Below, piece after piece: positions 1-8,291 of a stretch of 64,000 nucleotides of DNA (position 1 is the first letter of the stretch; each line of letters begins with the position of its first letter). The notes below the pieces were generated by a model. The model saw only the letters and a list, made by a program, of their open reading frames with translations. It was not told where the DNA came from and did no database searches. The position numbers and the translations under genes were made by a program. Location of the stretch: positions 1,302,001 to 1,366,000 of the forward strand of contig NZ_JAUTBA010000001.1 of assembly GCF_030818895.1 (NCBI RefSeq). Reading direction: 5' to 3'. Source of the stretch: Sphingobacterium zeae (GTDB taxonomy: Bacteria > Bacteroidota > Bacteroidia > Sphingobacteriales > Sphingobacteriaceae).

Positions 1-2
1 TT

Positions 3-542
3 GATCGTTATGGTAATAGTAGTTATCGTAACAATTTACTTTACGATAATCAGAATAGAGCTAAAGACGAACAGTATGATGAGCCTTATAGACAATTGGA
101 AAGTCGTGACGATTCACCGACCTATAATCGGGATGGCTATGATCATGAAAGAAGCAATAATCAACAGAGGCAGCCGGAGGAATTCAAAATTTATCGTAAT
201 GGTATAGATCGTCCTCATGGCAATGCTAAAGATGAAGGAAATGGTCAACTGGATAAAGAAGTATTCCTTAAAACAGATTCTAACCGATTGAATGACCTAT
301 TGAATCAGAAAGAAAATGATCAGGATAAACTCGCGTTAGCTGCTCGTGAGTTACAAAACATGCAACTTCGTATTGCTGAAATTGCCGACTTAATGGAATT
401 GTTTATACGGGATGATAATAAGCTCACCTTTGCTAAATATGCTTATCCAACTTGTTTGGACAAGCAGAATTATGAGAAAGTAGGGGATGCCTTATCATTT
501 AGTTCAACCCGTGAAAAGCTTTTGGATTTTCTAAAGAAATAA
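3..542 (+). CDS. DUF4476 domain protein, 5' end outside window
   Basis: The reading frame is open from the first bases of the window, so the true start lies upstream; a TTG at 96 is an internal codon, not a convincing start. The N-terminal part seen here is rich in Asn, Tyr, Arg and Asp (low complexity, probably disordered). The last ~90 residues match the DUF4476 family: a helical segment with FAKYAYP, then a DKQNYEKVGDALSFSS-like stretch near the C-terminus, which is the conserved end of that domain. Proteins of this family are usually exported and of unknown function in Bacteroidota. No catalytic motif is visible. It is followed directly by a terminator shared with the convergent gabD. Confidence 0.7.
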   Translation, partial: DRYGNSSYRNNLLYDNQNRAKDEQYDEPYRQLESRDDSPTYNRDGYDHERSNNQQRQPEEFKIYRNGIDRPHGNAKDEGNGQLDKEVFLKTDSNRLNDLLNQKENDQDKLALAARELQNMQLRIAEIADLMELFIRDDNKLTFAKYAYPTCLDKQNYEKVGDALSFSSTREKLLDFLKK

Positions 543-567
543 AAAGGAGCAATTTGCTCCTTTTTTA
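543..567. terminator. Bidirectional intrinsic terminator between DUF4476 gene and gabD
   Basis: AAGGAGCAA / TTGCTCCTT inverted repeat with an A-tract on one side and a T-tract on the other, lying between two convergent genes. It can terminate both transcripts. The gabD stop codon overlaps its right edge. Confidence 0.8.
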
Positions 568-1998
568 TTCTCCCCCGAAACAAATATATTTTAATTCCAT
601 ATATTCATCTAAGCCATGTTTCGATCCTTCTCGACCGACTCCTGATTGTTTTACCCCACCAAATGGTGCAGCTGCATTTGAAATAAGACCGGTATTAACA
701 CCAACCATACCGGCTTCAAGTTGTTCAGCTACCCGGAAACAGCGATTGACATTTGTACTATAGAAATAAGAGGCGAGACCAAATTCAGTATTGTTGGCCA
801 TCGCTATGCCATCTTCTTCTGTTTTAAAGCTGAAAAGGGCACAGATTGGGCCAAACGTCTCCTCCCTGAATATAACTGCTTCTTTTGGAATATTGGTCAG
901 TACAGTGGGCTGGAAAAATAAGCCTTTGATTACGTTGCCTCCAGTAGCCAATTCGGCTCCATGATTTAGAGCATCTTGGACATGATGTTGTACTTTTTCT
1001 AAGCCTTTTGCATTGATTAGCGGGCCTACCTGCACATTTTTATCAAGCCCATTGCCAACCTTTAGTTTACTAACGGCCTGGGTAAGTTTCATTGAAAACT
1101 CATCGTAAACATCTTCTTGAACAAGAAATCTATTAATAGATACACATGTCTGTCCGGAATTTCTAAATTTACCGGCGAGAGCGCCTTCTACTGCAGCATC
1201 AATATCGGCATCGTTAAAAACTAGGAATGGGGCATTACCGCCAAGCTCCATTGATACTTTTTTGATGTTCGAGGCTGATTGTTCTATAAGTGTTTTTCCT
1301 ACTTCGGTAGATCCTGTGAAAGAAAGTTTTCTCACCAGACTGTTCGTGGCTAACTCCCTTCCTATCCCAGCGCTATCCCTTCCTGTAATGACATTAAACA
1401 CTCCCTTGGGAACGCCTGCCTCTTCAGCAAGTTTCGCTAATGCAATCGCTGAAAACGGTGTTTGTGAAGCTGGTTTGAGAATCACTGTACAACCAGCGGC
1501 CAACGCAGGGGCTACTTTTCGGGTCACCATCGCTATGGGGAAATTCCAGGGGGTAATTGCCGCGACTACACCTACACCTTGTTTAATTGTCATCATCCTG
1601 CTTCCTTTTTTCTGGGAAGGTATCGTTTCACCATAGGCTCTTTTTGCTTCTTCTGAGAACCACGCTACGAAAGAACTGCCATAATCCACTTCTACCTTAG
1701 ATTCGCTTAGTGGTTTCCCACTTTCCAACGTCATGATTTCTGCAAGATCGTCCTTATGCTCTTGAATAAGATTGTACCATTTACGGACGATTTCAGAACG
1801 TTCCACTACAGTTGTATTTTTCCAGCTTTTCCAAGCTTTGTCAGCAGCATCTATTGCCTTACTGCAATCTGCCACTTTCAAATCGGGTAATGAAGCGATA
1901 ACTTTTCCTGTAGCAGGATTTATTACGTCAAAAGTGTGCTTTGATGTAATAAATTTCCCATTGATATAAGCACTCTCAATTAAAAGTTTATTTTTCAT
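565..1998 (-). CDS. gabD: NAD(P)-dependent succinate-semialdehyde dehydrogenase (ALDH superfamily)
   Basis: A 477-residue aldehyde dehydrogenase that should oxidise succinate semialdehyde to succinate (GABA/4-aminobutyrate catabolism feeding the TCA cycle). Visible family marks are the Asn-containing TPWNFP motif (~152), the cofactor-binding KPASQTP (~176), the Rossmann GSTEVG, the general-base segment MELGGNAP (~252) and the nucleophile in NSGQTCVSINR (~286), with EETFGP near 383. The active-site Cys in SGQTCVS and the KPAS cofactor loop favour the GabD branch and NADP use. It stands alone, facing the DUF4476 gene. A neighbouring GABA transaminase is not present, so the in vivo substrate is inferred from similarity only. 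Confidence 0.88.
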   Translation of the reverse strand: MKNKLLIESAYINGKFITSKHTFDVINPATGKVIASLPDLKVADCSKAIDAADKAWKSWKNTTVVERSEIVRKWYNLIQEHKDDLAEIMTLESGKPLSESKVEVDYGSSFVAWFSEEAKRAYGETIPSQKKGSRMMTIKQGVGVVAAITPWNFPIAMVTRKVAPALAAGCTVILKPASQTPFSAIALAKLAEEAGVPKGVFNVITGRDSAGIGRELATNSLVRKLSFTGSTEVGKTLIEQSASNIKKVSMELGGNAPFLVFNDADIDAAVEGALAGKFRNSGQTCVSINRFLVQEDVYDEFSMKLTQAVSKLKVGNGLDKNVQVGPLINAKGLEKVQHHVQDALNHGAELATGGNVIKGLFFQPTVLTNIPKEAVIFREETFGPICALFSFKTEEDGIAMANNTEFGLASYFYSTNVNRCFRVAEQLEAGMVGVNTGLISNAAAPFGGVKQSGVGREGSKHGLDEYMELKYICFGGE

Positions 1999-2074
1999 CG
2001 ATGTAAATTTTTATTGTTCCAAGTATAGTTTAAACACCTCAAACTGAAATTCTGTTCAATAATTTATTTCTCAT

Positions 2075-2470
2075 TCAAATGAACCTTTCTCTTTCGGCTT
2101 TTGAAGGTATCCTACACGACTCATTTTTTCCAAACCATTGATAACGGTTCTTCGCAAAATAGTCATAAAGCGCGTCTCTCCATGCAATCGGTAAAATTTT
2201 CAGTAAATAACATATGGTGTAGGGAAAACCCAATTGCTTAATGATTTTGAGAACAGCTTCACTTTTGATAAAGCTACCTTCAGGAGATAAATAAACGATT
2301 GAATCAATGTTTTTAGGAATGTTTTTCAGCGTGGCGCTACTAAATTCGGACTGCAGGGAACTAAATAAGAATTTTTTTTTACGATCCATTCTTAATAGTT
2401 TTTGAACAAAGCGATTACAAATCAAGCAATCCCCATCAAAAAAGATGATATGTTTTCTTTGTTGTTCCAT
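2075..2470 (-). CDS. DCC-family (DUF393) thiol-disulfide oxidoreductase-like protein
   Basis: A 131-residue cytoplasmic protein opening with the family signature FFDGDCLICNRFV (residues ~10-22), containing the DxxCxxC core that gives the DCC family its name. A second conserved patch, YLSPEG...SEAVLKII, follows at ~60-80 and WRDALYDYFAKNRYQWFG near the C-terminus is also typical (the usual 'RD..Y...A..RY..FG' block). The fold is thioredoxin-like, and redox activity is predicted but the substrate is unknown. Monocistronic; the stop is close to gabD (~76 bp gap) and the two may be co-transcribed. Confidence 0.8.
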   Translation of the reverse strand: MEQQRKHIIFFDGDCLICNRFVQKLLRMDRKKKFLFSSLQSEFSSATLKNIPKNIDSIVYLSPEGSFIKSEAVLKIIKQLGFPYTICYLLKILPIAWRDALYDYFAKNRYQWFGKNESCRIPSKAERERFI

Positions 2471-2560
2471 ACGATGAATTTACTGCTATTTATTGAGAGT
2501 ACTGCCATGGAAGGATCATAAAAAAGGAAAAAGTTACTATGATAGGGGCGTATAAATGTG

Positions 2561-2597
2561 AAAAAAGCGGTGCTTTTTGAGACACCGCTTTTTCGAA
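2561..2597 (-). terminator. Intrinsic terminator of ribBA
   Basis: AAAAAGCGGTG / CACCGCTTTTT inverted repeat with a short loop directly downstream of the ribBA stop codon. On the minus strand it ends in a T-tract. Confidence 0.85.
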
Positions 2598-2604
2598 ATC
2601 GTTT

Positions 2605-3819
2605 TTATAAATTTTTCATGATCGTATGCCCCATACGATCACGTTTGGTTTTTAGATATTCTTCGTTAAATGGATTTGCCGTTATTTCAATAGGTACATT
2701 TTCTACAATTTCAAGGCCATAGCCCACCAAACCAGCACGTTTTGTAGGATTGTTTGACATGAGGCGCATTTTTGTGACCCCCAGATTTCTTAGAATCTGT
2801 GCACCTACGCCGTAGTCTCTTAAATCTGCCTTAAATCCTAACTGTACATTGGCATCTACTGTATCTAATCCATTTTCTTGCAATTTATATGCGTGTAGTT
2901 TATTGATTAGTCCAATACCTCGACCTTCCTGATTCATGTACACGATGACACCTTTACCTTCCTGCTGGATCATTTCCATTGCTCTGTGCAGCTGCGGGCC
3001 ACAATCGCATCGGCAAGACCCAAATATATCTCCTGTAACACAAGAACTATGTACACGTACTAAAATAGGCTCATCTTCATTCCAGTCGCCTTTGTAAAGC
3101 GCTAAATGCTGTTCGCCTGTATCTTTCTGCGTAAAAGCTTTCATTTTAAAATCACCATATTGTGTTGGCATATTAACGGTGACTTCTTCATTGATTAGAG
3201 AGTCGTGTTTGAGGCGGTACTCAATTAGATCTTCAATACTTACGATCTTTAAATCGAATTTTTTAGCAACTTCCATAAGTTCGGGAAGCCTAGCCATTTC
3301 GCCATCTTCTTTTAAAATCTCAACCAATACACCTGCAGGTTCAAACCCTGCTAATCGAGCCAGATCAACTGTAGCCTCAGTATGGCCAGTACGACGTAAC
3401 ACGCCGCCATCTTTTGCTATTAAGGGAAAAATATGACCTGGTCTACCTAATTCTTCGTAATGAATATTAGGATCAATCATTGCTTTAATTGTTTTCGAAC
3501 GGTCTGACGCAGAAATTCCTGTAGTACAACCATATCCCTGTAGGTCAATTGAAACAGTAAAGTTAGTTTCGTATACCGCTGTATTCTGTCCTACCATGAG
3601 ATCAAGGTGTAATGCATCTGCTCTTTCTTTTGTTATCGGAGCACATACCAATCCGCGACCGTGAGTGGCCATAAAGTTTATGATTTCAGGAGTGGCATTG
3701 CGGGCAGCAGTGACAAAGTCTCCTTCATTTTCGCGGTCTTCGTCATCCACTACGATTACTACTTTTCCTGCTTGTATATCAGCGATCGCTTCTTCGATCG
3801 TGTTTAATTTGAAATCCAT
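2605..3819 (-). CDS. ribBA: Bifunctional DHBP synthase / GTP cyclohydrolase II
   Basis: A 404-residue riboflavin-biosynthesis enzyme. The N-terminal half (1-~205) makes 3,4-dihydroxy-2-butanone 4-phosphate from ribulose 5-phosphate; its signature [10 protein letters not shown] lies at ~26-35 and the GRPGHIFPL / RTGHTEA motifs follow. The C-terminal half (~210-404) opens GTP to the first pyrimidine intermediate; its zinc cysteines are seen in [19 protein letters not shown] and the catalytic region in NQEGRGIGL. Both active sites look complete. The length is normal for Bacteroidota RibBA. No FMN riboswitch is present in the short upstream gap; a TAnnTTTG promoter sits just ahead of the ATG. Confidence 0.97.
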   Translation of the reverse strand: MDFKLNTIEEAIADIQAGKVVIVVDDEDRENEGDFVTAARNATPEIINFMATHGRGLVCAPITKERADALHLDLMVGQNTAVYETNFTVSIDLQGYGCTTGISASDRSKTIKAMIDPNIHYEELGRPGHIFPLIAKDGGVLRRTGHTEATVDLARLAGFEPAGVLVEILKEDGEMARLPELMEVAKKFDLKIVSIEDLIEYRLKHDSLINEEVTVNMPTQYGDFKMKAFTQKDTGEQHLALYKGDWNEDEPILVRVHSSCVTGDIFGSCRCDCGPQLHRAMEMIQQEGKGVIVYMNQEGRGIGLINKLHAYKLQENGLDTVDANVQLGFKADLRDYGVGAQILRNLGVTKMRLMSNNPTKRAGLVGYGLEIVENVPIEITANPFNEEYLKTKRDRMGHTIMKNL

Positions 3820-3842
3820 TTATTGATATATTGTAATTGGTA

Positions 3843-3850
3843 CAAAGTTA
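3843..3850 (-). promoter_or_regulatory. -7 promoter element (TAACTTTG) of ribBA
   Basis: Exact match to the Bacteroidota -7 consensus TAnnTTTG on the minus strand, 24 bases before the ribBA ATG. No clear -33 TTG at the expected distance. Confidence 0.5.
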
Positions 3851-3890
3851 GTGTAGAATCTAAATTTATTTATAATAACCCTGTCACAAT

Positions 3891-5375
3891 CTAATGTGAT
3901 TCTTTTAAATTATTCTTTTTTGAAAACTTTTCTTTCACCCATCTCCACGCGGCCTCTATTTTTAACTTGTATTGATCAATATCAAATAAAGCGGAGTCTG
4001 TTGTCGATTTGTACGTTAGAAAAGCAGCAAGTGGTGTTAAGACAATGATTGCCATCCACATCCCCATACCTGATGATATCGCGCCATCTTTCGCCGTTTT
4101 TTCTGCTACCGTAGAAATTATATGATAAATCAGAAAGAATATAATGGCCATAACTACAGGAAGACCAAGCCCTCCCTTTCTGATAATGGCCCCAAGCGGA
4201 GCTCCGATGGCAAACAATAAAAGACAGGAGACAGCAAGGGTAAACTTGCGATGCCACTCAATGCGATAGCGGATATCTTTCGACTTATAATCTTTAAACT
4301 CAAGTGTACGGCCATTCAGATCTTCCTTCAGATAATTCAACTGGTTTAGTGCATTCATAGTGACCTGTGAACGTTGTTCTTGAGGTACAAGATCGGTAAT
4401 CAGATTTTTAAAAGGCTTGATTTTAGCTTCTTTGACCTTGGGCTGTCCAGGTTGATTGGCACTAAAATATTTCGAGTAAATATTATAGCGCGTATCTAAT
4501 GTCCGGGAAATTGCTTTTCCCATACTATCTAACTTAATATGGTTCGAGTCGATATACATGTCCAACTGTTTCAAATTTAACATGGCATGGTGGCTCTTGA
4601 AGAGGTTTTCATCTGTTTTACCTTGTTGAAAGCTTCCCATATCAAACTTTTGCTCAGTTTCTTTGAATTTAAATCGCGTAAATTGCTGACGTGGATCGTA
4701 GGTTTTGGAGTTTTTAGTCCGCGCTTCCTCGTAACGTATACCATCCTTAAGTTTAAGAATCATATAATTGTTGTCGGGAGAATTGTAGATATAGCCTTCT
4801 TTTGCCATAAGTACATTATTGGCCGTATTGCCACCGCGGTGATCGTAGATCATCAAGTCGTAGAGAATTGTTCCCGCTTTGTTTTTTCCTCGAGCGCGGA
4901 TGGAATAACCTGGGATAGTATTGTTAAATATTCCGGGTTTGATAAGGAAATCGGCCTTTTTATTACGTACATCTGTAAGTAATGTCCCCATTTTCAGATT
5001 CACTACAGGAAGGATATAGTCGGAGAAAAGAAAAGAACTTGTTGCGAAAATTGCGACGAGTACAAATAGCGGAGTCATCGCCTTGCGCAAAGATACGCCG
5101 GCAGCCTTAATAGCAACCAATTCATAGCTTTCACCGAGATTTCCAAATGTCATAATGGAGGAGAGTAACATGGATAAGGGCATTGCCATTTGAATTTGAA
5201 CAACGCATTGATAGCCAATTAACTCCATGATCGTGTACCATTCGAAGCCTTTTCCAATCAAATCATCTATATACTTGAATAGAAAAAGCATCAATAGCAC
5301 AAACATCACAATAAAAAATGTGACAATAAATGGTTTTATGAAAGCTTGAAGAATAAGTAAATGAACTTTTTTCAT
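3891..5375 (-). CDS. LptF/LptG-family lipopolysaccharide export permease (YjgP/YjgQ)
   Basis: A 494-residue inner-membrane permease of the LPS transport ABC machine that moves LPS from the inner membrane to the Lpt bridge. Three hydrophobic helices lie in the first ~125 residues (HLLILQAFIKPF start, then SYELVAIKAAGVS, the coupling-helix region that contacts the LptB ATPase) and three more at ~390-455, with a large periplasmic jellyroll domain between, the normal LptF/G layout. The domain is longer than in enterobacteria, which is usual in this phylum. LptF and LptG cannot be told apart here. The cytoplasmic tail is Lys-rich. The upstream START-like gene is on the same strand with a structured leader between. 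Confidence 0.85.
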   Translation of the reverse strand: MKKVHLLILQAFIKPFIVTFFIVMFVLLMLFLFKYIDDLIGKGFEWYTIMELIGYQCVVQIQMAMPLSMLLSSIMTFGNLGESYELVAIKAAGVSLRKAMTPLFVLVAIFATSSFLFSDYILPVVNLKMGTLLTDVRNKKADFLIKPGIFNNTIPGYSIRARGKNKAGTILYDLMIYDHRGGNTANNVLMAKEGYIYNSPDNNYMILKLKDGIRYEEARTKNSKTYDPRQQFTRFKFKETEQKFDMGSFQQGKTDENLFKSHHAMLNLKQLDMYIDSNHIKLDSMGKAISRTLDTRYNIYSKYFSANQPGQPKVKEAKIKPFKNLITDLVPQEQRSQVTMNALNQLNYLKEDLNGRTLEFKDYKSKDIRYRIEWHRKFTLAVSCLLLFAIGAPLGAIIRKGGLGLPVVMAIIFFLIYHIISTVAEKTAKDGAISSGMGMWMAIIVLTPLAAFLTYKSTTDSALFDIDQYKLKIEAAWRWVKEKFSKKNNLKESH

Positions 5376-5384
5376 CCGTGACGC

Positions 5385-5461
5385 TAAGCAAATCGATGCC
5401 TTTGCATTAAGGCATCTCTACACCAAAGAACTCCCCTAGGAGTCCTTGGTGGATTATATTG
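5385..5461 (-). promoter_or_regulatory. Structured 5' leader of the LptF/LptG gene
   Basis: Between a TAnnTTTG element and the permease ATG the transcript would carry two hairpins. One pairs CACCAAGGACTCC with GGAGTTCTTTGGTG (5421-5452) around a CTAG-containing loop. The other pairs ATGCC with GGCAT (5399-5416). Neither is followed by a T-tract, so they are not simple terminators. Confidence 0.45.
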
Positions 5462-5469
5462 CAAAGATA
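5462..5469 (-). promoter_or_regulatory. -7 promoter element (TATCTTTG) for the LptF/LptG gene
   Basis: Exact TAnnTTTG match on the minus strand between the START-like gene stop and the permease. It would give the permease its own promoter and an ~80-nt leader. No clear -33 element. Confidence 0.45.
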
Positions 5470-5476
5470 GGCTTTT

Positions 5477-5854
5477 TTATGCACCTATAACACTCTGGAG
5501 GTAGACTATTGAATTTTTCCAAATTAATTTTCTGTTTTCAAGATCTTCTTCCTTAGCGAAATCAGTAATTTTAAGTGCAACATCATTTGTTAGTTCATCT
5601 TGGTCGATCTCCAGATCGAAATAATAGGGATCATCATCGAGCCATTTAAAGCGTACGGATTTATTTTCTTTCGATGCTACAATTTTTGCTCGGTGTGGTT
5701 CATCATCCCAAATGAAAGTATAAACGGTGTCTTTATAGTTTACATCATCTGCAAACCATTGTGCCAATTCGTTTGGTTCTTGCAAATACGGAAATAAAAT
5801 TCTAGGTGAAGAGTTGATGATATATTCTAGTTGGAATTTTATTTTATCTGCCAT
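5477..5854 (-). CDS. START-like domain protein (SRPBCC superfamily)
   Basis: A 125-residue protein with the START/AHSA1-like helix-grip pattern: 'QLEYIINSSPRILFPYLQEPNELAQWFADDV' at the N-terminus (the classic 'ls.W' activator-type opening), alternating strands in the middle with FIWDD and RFKWLDDD, and a long final helix with NRKLIWKNSIVYLQSVIGA. Members form a hydrophobic ligand pocket. This Bacteroidota subfamily is conserved next to the LPS permease gene but has no assigned ligand. A TATTTTTG promoter element lies just upstream, back to back with the tRNA-Met promoter. Confidence 0.72.
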   Translation of the reverse strand: MADKIKFQLEYIINSSPRILFPYLQEPNELAQWFADDVNYKDTVYTFIWDDEPHRAKIVASKENKSVRFKWLDDDPYYFDLEIDQDELTNDVALKITDFAKEEDLENRKLIWKNSIVYLQSVIGA

Positions 5855-5878
5855 ATAAATGTTTTTTTTAATATTAGT

Positions 5879-5907
5879 TTGTTTAAATCAAAAATAAGCT
5901 ATATTTG
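5879..5907 (+). promoter_or_regulatory. Promoter of tRNA-Met copy 1
   Basis: -33 TTG at 5879-5881 and -7 TATATTTG at 5900-5907 with an 18-base spacer, a full match to the Bacteroidota housekeeping promoter. It lies 12 bases before the tRNA. Confidence 0.7.
5889..5896 (-). promoter_or_regulatory. -7 promoter element (TATTTTTG) of the START-like gene
   Basis: Exact TAnnTTTG match on the minus strand, 35 bases before the START-like ATG. It lies inside the spacer of the divergent tRNA-Met promoter (5879-5907), so the two promoters overlap. Confidence 0.45.
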
Positions 5908-5919
5908 CATTCCCAAAAC

Positions 5920-5993
5920 GGCGGGGTAGCTCAGATGGTTAGAGCGTTGGATTCATAACCCAAAGGTCGGCAGTTCGATTCTGCTCCCCGCTA
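5920..5993 (+). tRNA. tRNA-Met (CAT), copy 1
   Basis: A 74-nt cloverleaf: acceptor GGCGGGG/CCCCGCT, D arm GCTC..GAGC, anticodon loop TTCATAA, T arm GGCAG TTCGATT CTGCT, discriminator A. No CCA is encoded. The 1-72 pair and the anticodon stem lack initiator features (no triple G-C), so it is an elongator. tRNA-Ile2 (lysidine-modified CAU) cannot be excluded by eye. The last anticodon-stem pair is A31 x C39. Identical to copy 2. Confidence 0.9.
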
Positions 5994-6246
5994 CAAATCT
6001 CTTCCAAAATTGCTTTTTATTGCATAAACTTATTATTTGTAATAATACATATTTATTTTGTTATTGCAAGTTTTTTTATAAAAAGTTGACTCCTTATTTA
6101 GATAAATATTACGTTTTTAGTACGATCAAATTTTTAAAGGTTATGTACATGTTTACAATAATAAATTTACTTGGTTAAAAATGAGTTTGTTGCACTTAAT
6201 AGACGGTTTTAATACTAGATAATTGGTAAAAAAATAAAAAAATCTT

Positions 6247-6275
6247 TTGAATTGACGCATGAAGTGGTATATTTG
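6247..6275 (+). promoter_or_regulatory. Promoter of tRNA-Met copy 2
   Basis: TTG at 6247-6249, 18-base spacer, TATATTTG at 6268-6275: the same spacing and -7 sequence as copy 1, but with a different surrounding sequence. Confidence 0.7.
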
Positions 6276-6286
6276 CATACCGAAAC

Positions 6287-6360
6287 GGCGGGGTAGCTCA
6301 GATGGTTAGAGCGTTGGATTCATAACCCAAAGGTCGGCAGTTCGATTCTGCTCCCCGCTA
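6287..6360 (+). tRNA. tRNA-Met (CAT), copy 2
   Basis: Base-for-base identical to the tRNA at 5920-5993, 293 bases downstream, with its own promoter and terminator. The region between the copies (5994-6286) is AT-rich and shows no gene. CCA is not encoded. Confidence 0.9.
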
Positions 6361-6362
6361 CT

Positions 6363-6397
6363 AAAAGCATCAGTCTCTTTAGATTGATGCTTTTTTT
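6363..6397 (+). terminator. Intrinsic terminator after tRNA-Met copy 2
   Basis: AAAGCATCA / TGATGCTTT inverted repeat followed by seven T, directly after the tRNA. Copy 1 has no such hairpin. Confidence 0.8.
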
Positions 6398-6610
6398 ATA
6401 TAATATATCTTTCTCTATTGCAAAACACCTTATTTTGGTGACGAGATGAAAGTATAGTCCTTTTTGTTGCCTTATGGATAGCAGGCATATTGATGACTCC
6501 CCCTTGATGCTGCTTACATCATTAGATAATCGGCTAAAGAGGTTGAGCGTTTTCGGCAAAAATATTTGTTCAAGTGTTGTTCGTTGGTGTTAGCCAATCT
6601 GTATGTTTCA

Positions 6611-8290
6611 TCAATTGTCGTCATAAGCAAGGCTTTTCCAATCTTCTTTCTGTAAATACTTTAACATCAAAAAGAATATAATCCATGCGAGTCCGGCCAA
6701 GATCCAAATTAGCGTTTCGAAATGGAAGATTGTTTTATGTATGAAGCCCACTATTCCCAAAATACCTAAGATGAATAAATTCGTTATTGCTTTAGAATTG
6801 GATTGGTTCGCTTTTGAAAACGGGTAATTTTTGACCATAAAAAGCATAATCAAAATACTTTCAATGCCGCCAACTGCAGAGGACAATAGTAGATCATTAA
6901 ATGAATTGAGGCCAAATAGGGGTATACAGATACATAAAAACAGAACGTTGAAAGGTAAAACATACTTAATGAGACAAGCCTTAAGAACGCCAGTCATCAA
7001 CTGTCCCGGCTTGTGTATGGGGGCGGTATGATAGATCCAAGCTGCTTTATACTTGTTGCTTTGAGTAATAAGCTGGAAAACGGTTAAAATAGTGAGTAAT
7101 GAAAGATAGAACATAATGATATACAGGCCTGAATCCTTAATTTTTAATATCTTGTCCGTCATTGGGAGCTCTTCCCCAGTACGTATAAATAAAAAAGTAA
7201 AGTAAATAGGCAAATAAGCCAACGAAGGATAGAGCTGTTGTTTAAATTCTCTTGTTTTAGCACTTATCAGCCATACAATGCCGAATCCTGCCTCTTCAAC
7301 TGCGGATGAACATACCTTCGCGGATATCCATTTATATACAGGCAGTTTAGGTTTATGATTCTGCTTCGAAGGTAAATTTTCATTATGGGAGCTGTCTGCG
7401 CTTGCCAATGCAGCTATTTTTGCATTAAATCCACGTGAAAATAACTTGATACAGGCATAGACACCTGCAAGGGGAGTGAGTGCCCCCAATATGGATAGCA
7501 TGATAACGGGTAAATTTTGGTCTCCAAAGATTAAGGGTTGAAAAGATGCAATCCATGTACTCGGAAATATCCAAAGAAATCGGAGCTGTTCCATCGTCAA
7601 ATGAGATTCTACAATAGATTGAATCAGATTTGGACCAACATAATAGGACAGGAAAAGAAGCAGTGAGAGGCCTATCTGTATATAAGTAATCACATCTTTA
7701 AACTTTTGGATGGGCAGGTATTTAATACTGATCAGGTAAAATCCGTTAACACCGATGAGAGCGACTAAGGTGCTGAACATAAGCTGTAAACATAGAACAA
7801 GGACTGAAGTAATATCCCAATTAAGCAATACATAAACAAGTACTGGTGCGGTTAGTGCAATTATTTGGTTAGACAGCTTTATTGCGATAAAAGTTAATCG
7901 TGCAATCGATAGGGTCCTGTCATTAACTGGTCGCGGCAAAATGATGTACTGGTCTCGGGTATCTAATAATAGAGGTGAAAAATCAGTAACCAATGTAATA
8001 CTCAGCATACTGATAAAGGTGAGCAGCATGCTAGAAACAGCTAAATATCTATCTGGAATCGACACAAGTATGACCATGAATACCAAGCCAATCATCAGAT
8101 ACACCACAGATTGTAAAATCGAAGACGATGAGGAGGATTTATTCTTTCTACGTCTCCGAAAACTAATAGGTTTTCGGTCCTCTAAAATGATTTTTGTTTG
8201 TAAGATGATCTTAAACTGTTCAAAATTAATGCCTAAGCTTTTCCAAAACCCAGGAAACAGAAGAATAAACTTTAAGATGAGTTTTTCCAT
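6611..8290 (-). CDS. ABC transporter permease, multi-spanning membrane protein
   Basis: About 559 residues with many hydrophobic segments (roughly 10-12 helices: clusters at ~60-110, ~125-215, ~265-290, ~350-420, ~440-480, ~495-550). A basic patch of the type SFRRRRKNKSSSS precedes the first helices. It resembles large ABC-2-like exporter permeases of Bacteroidota, with no binding protein. The frame is open to an ATG at 8323, but the ATG at 8290 lies two bases after the stop codon of the ATPase gene, which is the more natural start. Translationally linked to the ATPase gene, so the two make one exporter. Substrate unknown. Confidence 0.75.
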   Translation of the reverse strand: MEKLILKFILLFPGFWKSLGINFEQFKIILQTKIILEDRKPISFRRRRKNKSSSSSSILQSVVYLMIGLVFMVILVSIPDRYLAVSSMLLTFISMLSITLVTDFSPLLLDTRDQYIILPRPVNDRTLSIARLTFIAIKLSNQIIALTAPVLVYVLLNWDITSVLVLCLQLMFSTLVALIGVNGFYLISIKYLPIQKFKDVITYIQIGLSLLLFLSYYVGPNLIQSIVESHLTMEQLRFLWIFPSTWIASFQPLIFGDQNLPVIMLSILGALTPLAGVYACIKLFSRGFNAKIAALASADSSHNENLPSKQNHKPKLPVYKWISAKVCSSAVEEAGFGIVWLISAKTREFKQQLYPSLAYLPIYFTFLFIRTGEELPMTDKILKIKDSGLYIIMFYLSLLTILTVFQLITQSNKYKAAWIYHTAPIHKPGQLMTGVLKACLIKYVLPFNVLFLCICIPLFGLNSFNDLLLSSAVGGIESILIMLFMVKNYPFSKANQSNSKAITNLFILGILGIVGFIHKTIFHFETLIWILAGLAWIIFFLMLKYLQKEDWKSLAYDDN

Positions 8291-8291
8291 G

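Noticed and set aside
3820..3890. FMN riboswitch before ribBA
   Set aside because: The upstream gap is only ~70 bases and shows no RFN-like conserved blocks.
6320..6559. 79-codon minus-strand ORF overlapping tRNA-Met copy 2
   Set aside because: Its C-terminus (LVAGSRIELPTFGL) is the well-known artefact of reading antisense to a tRNA.
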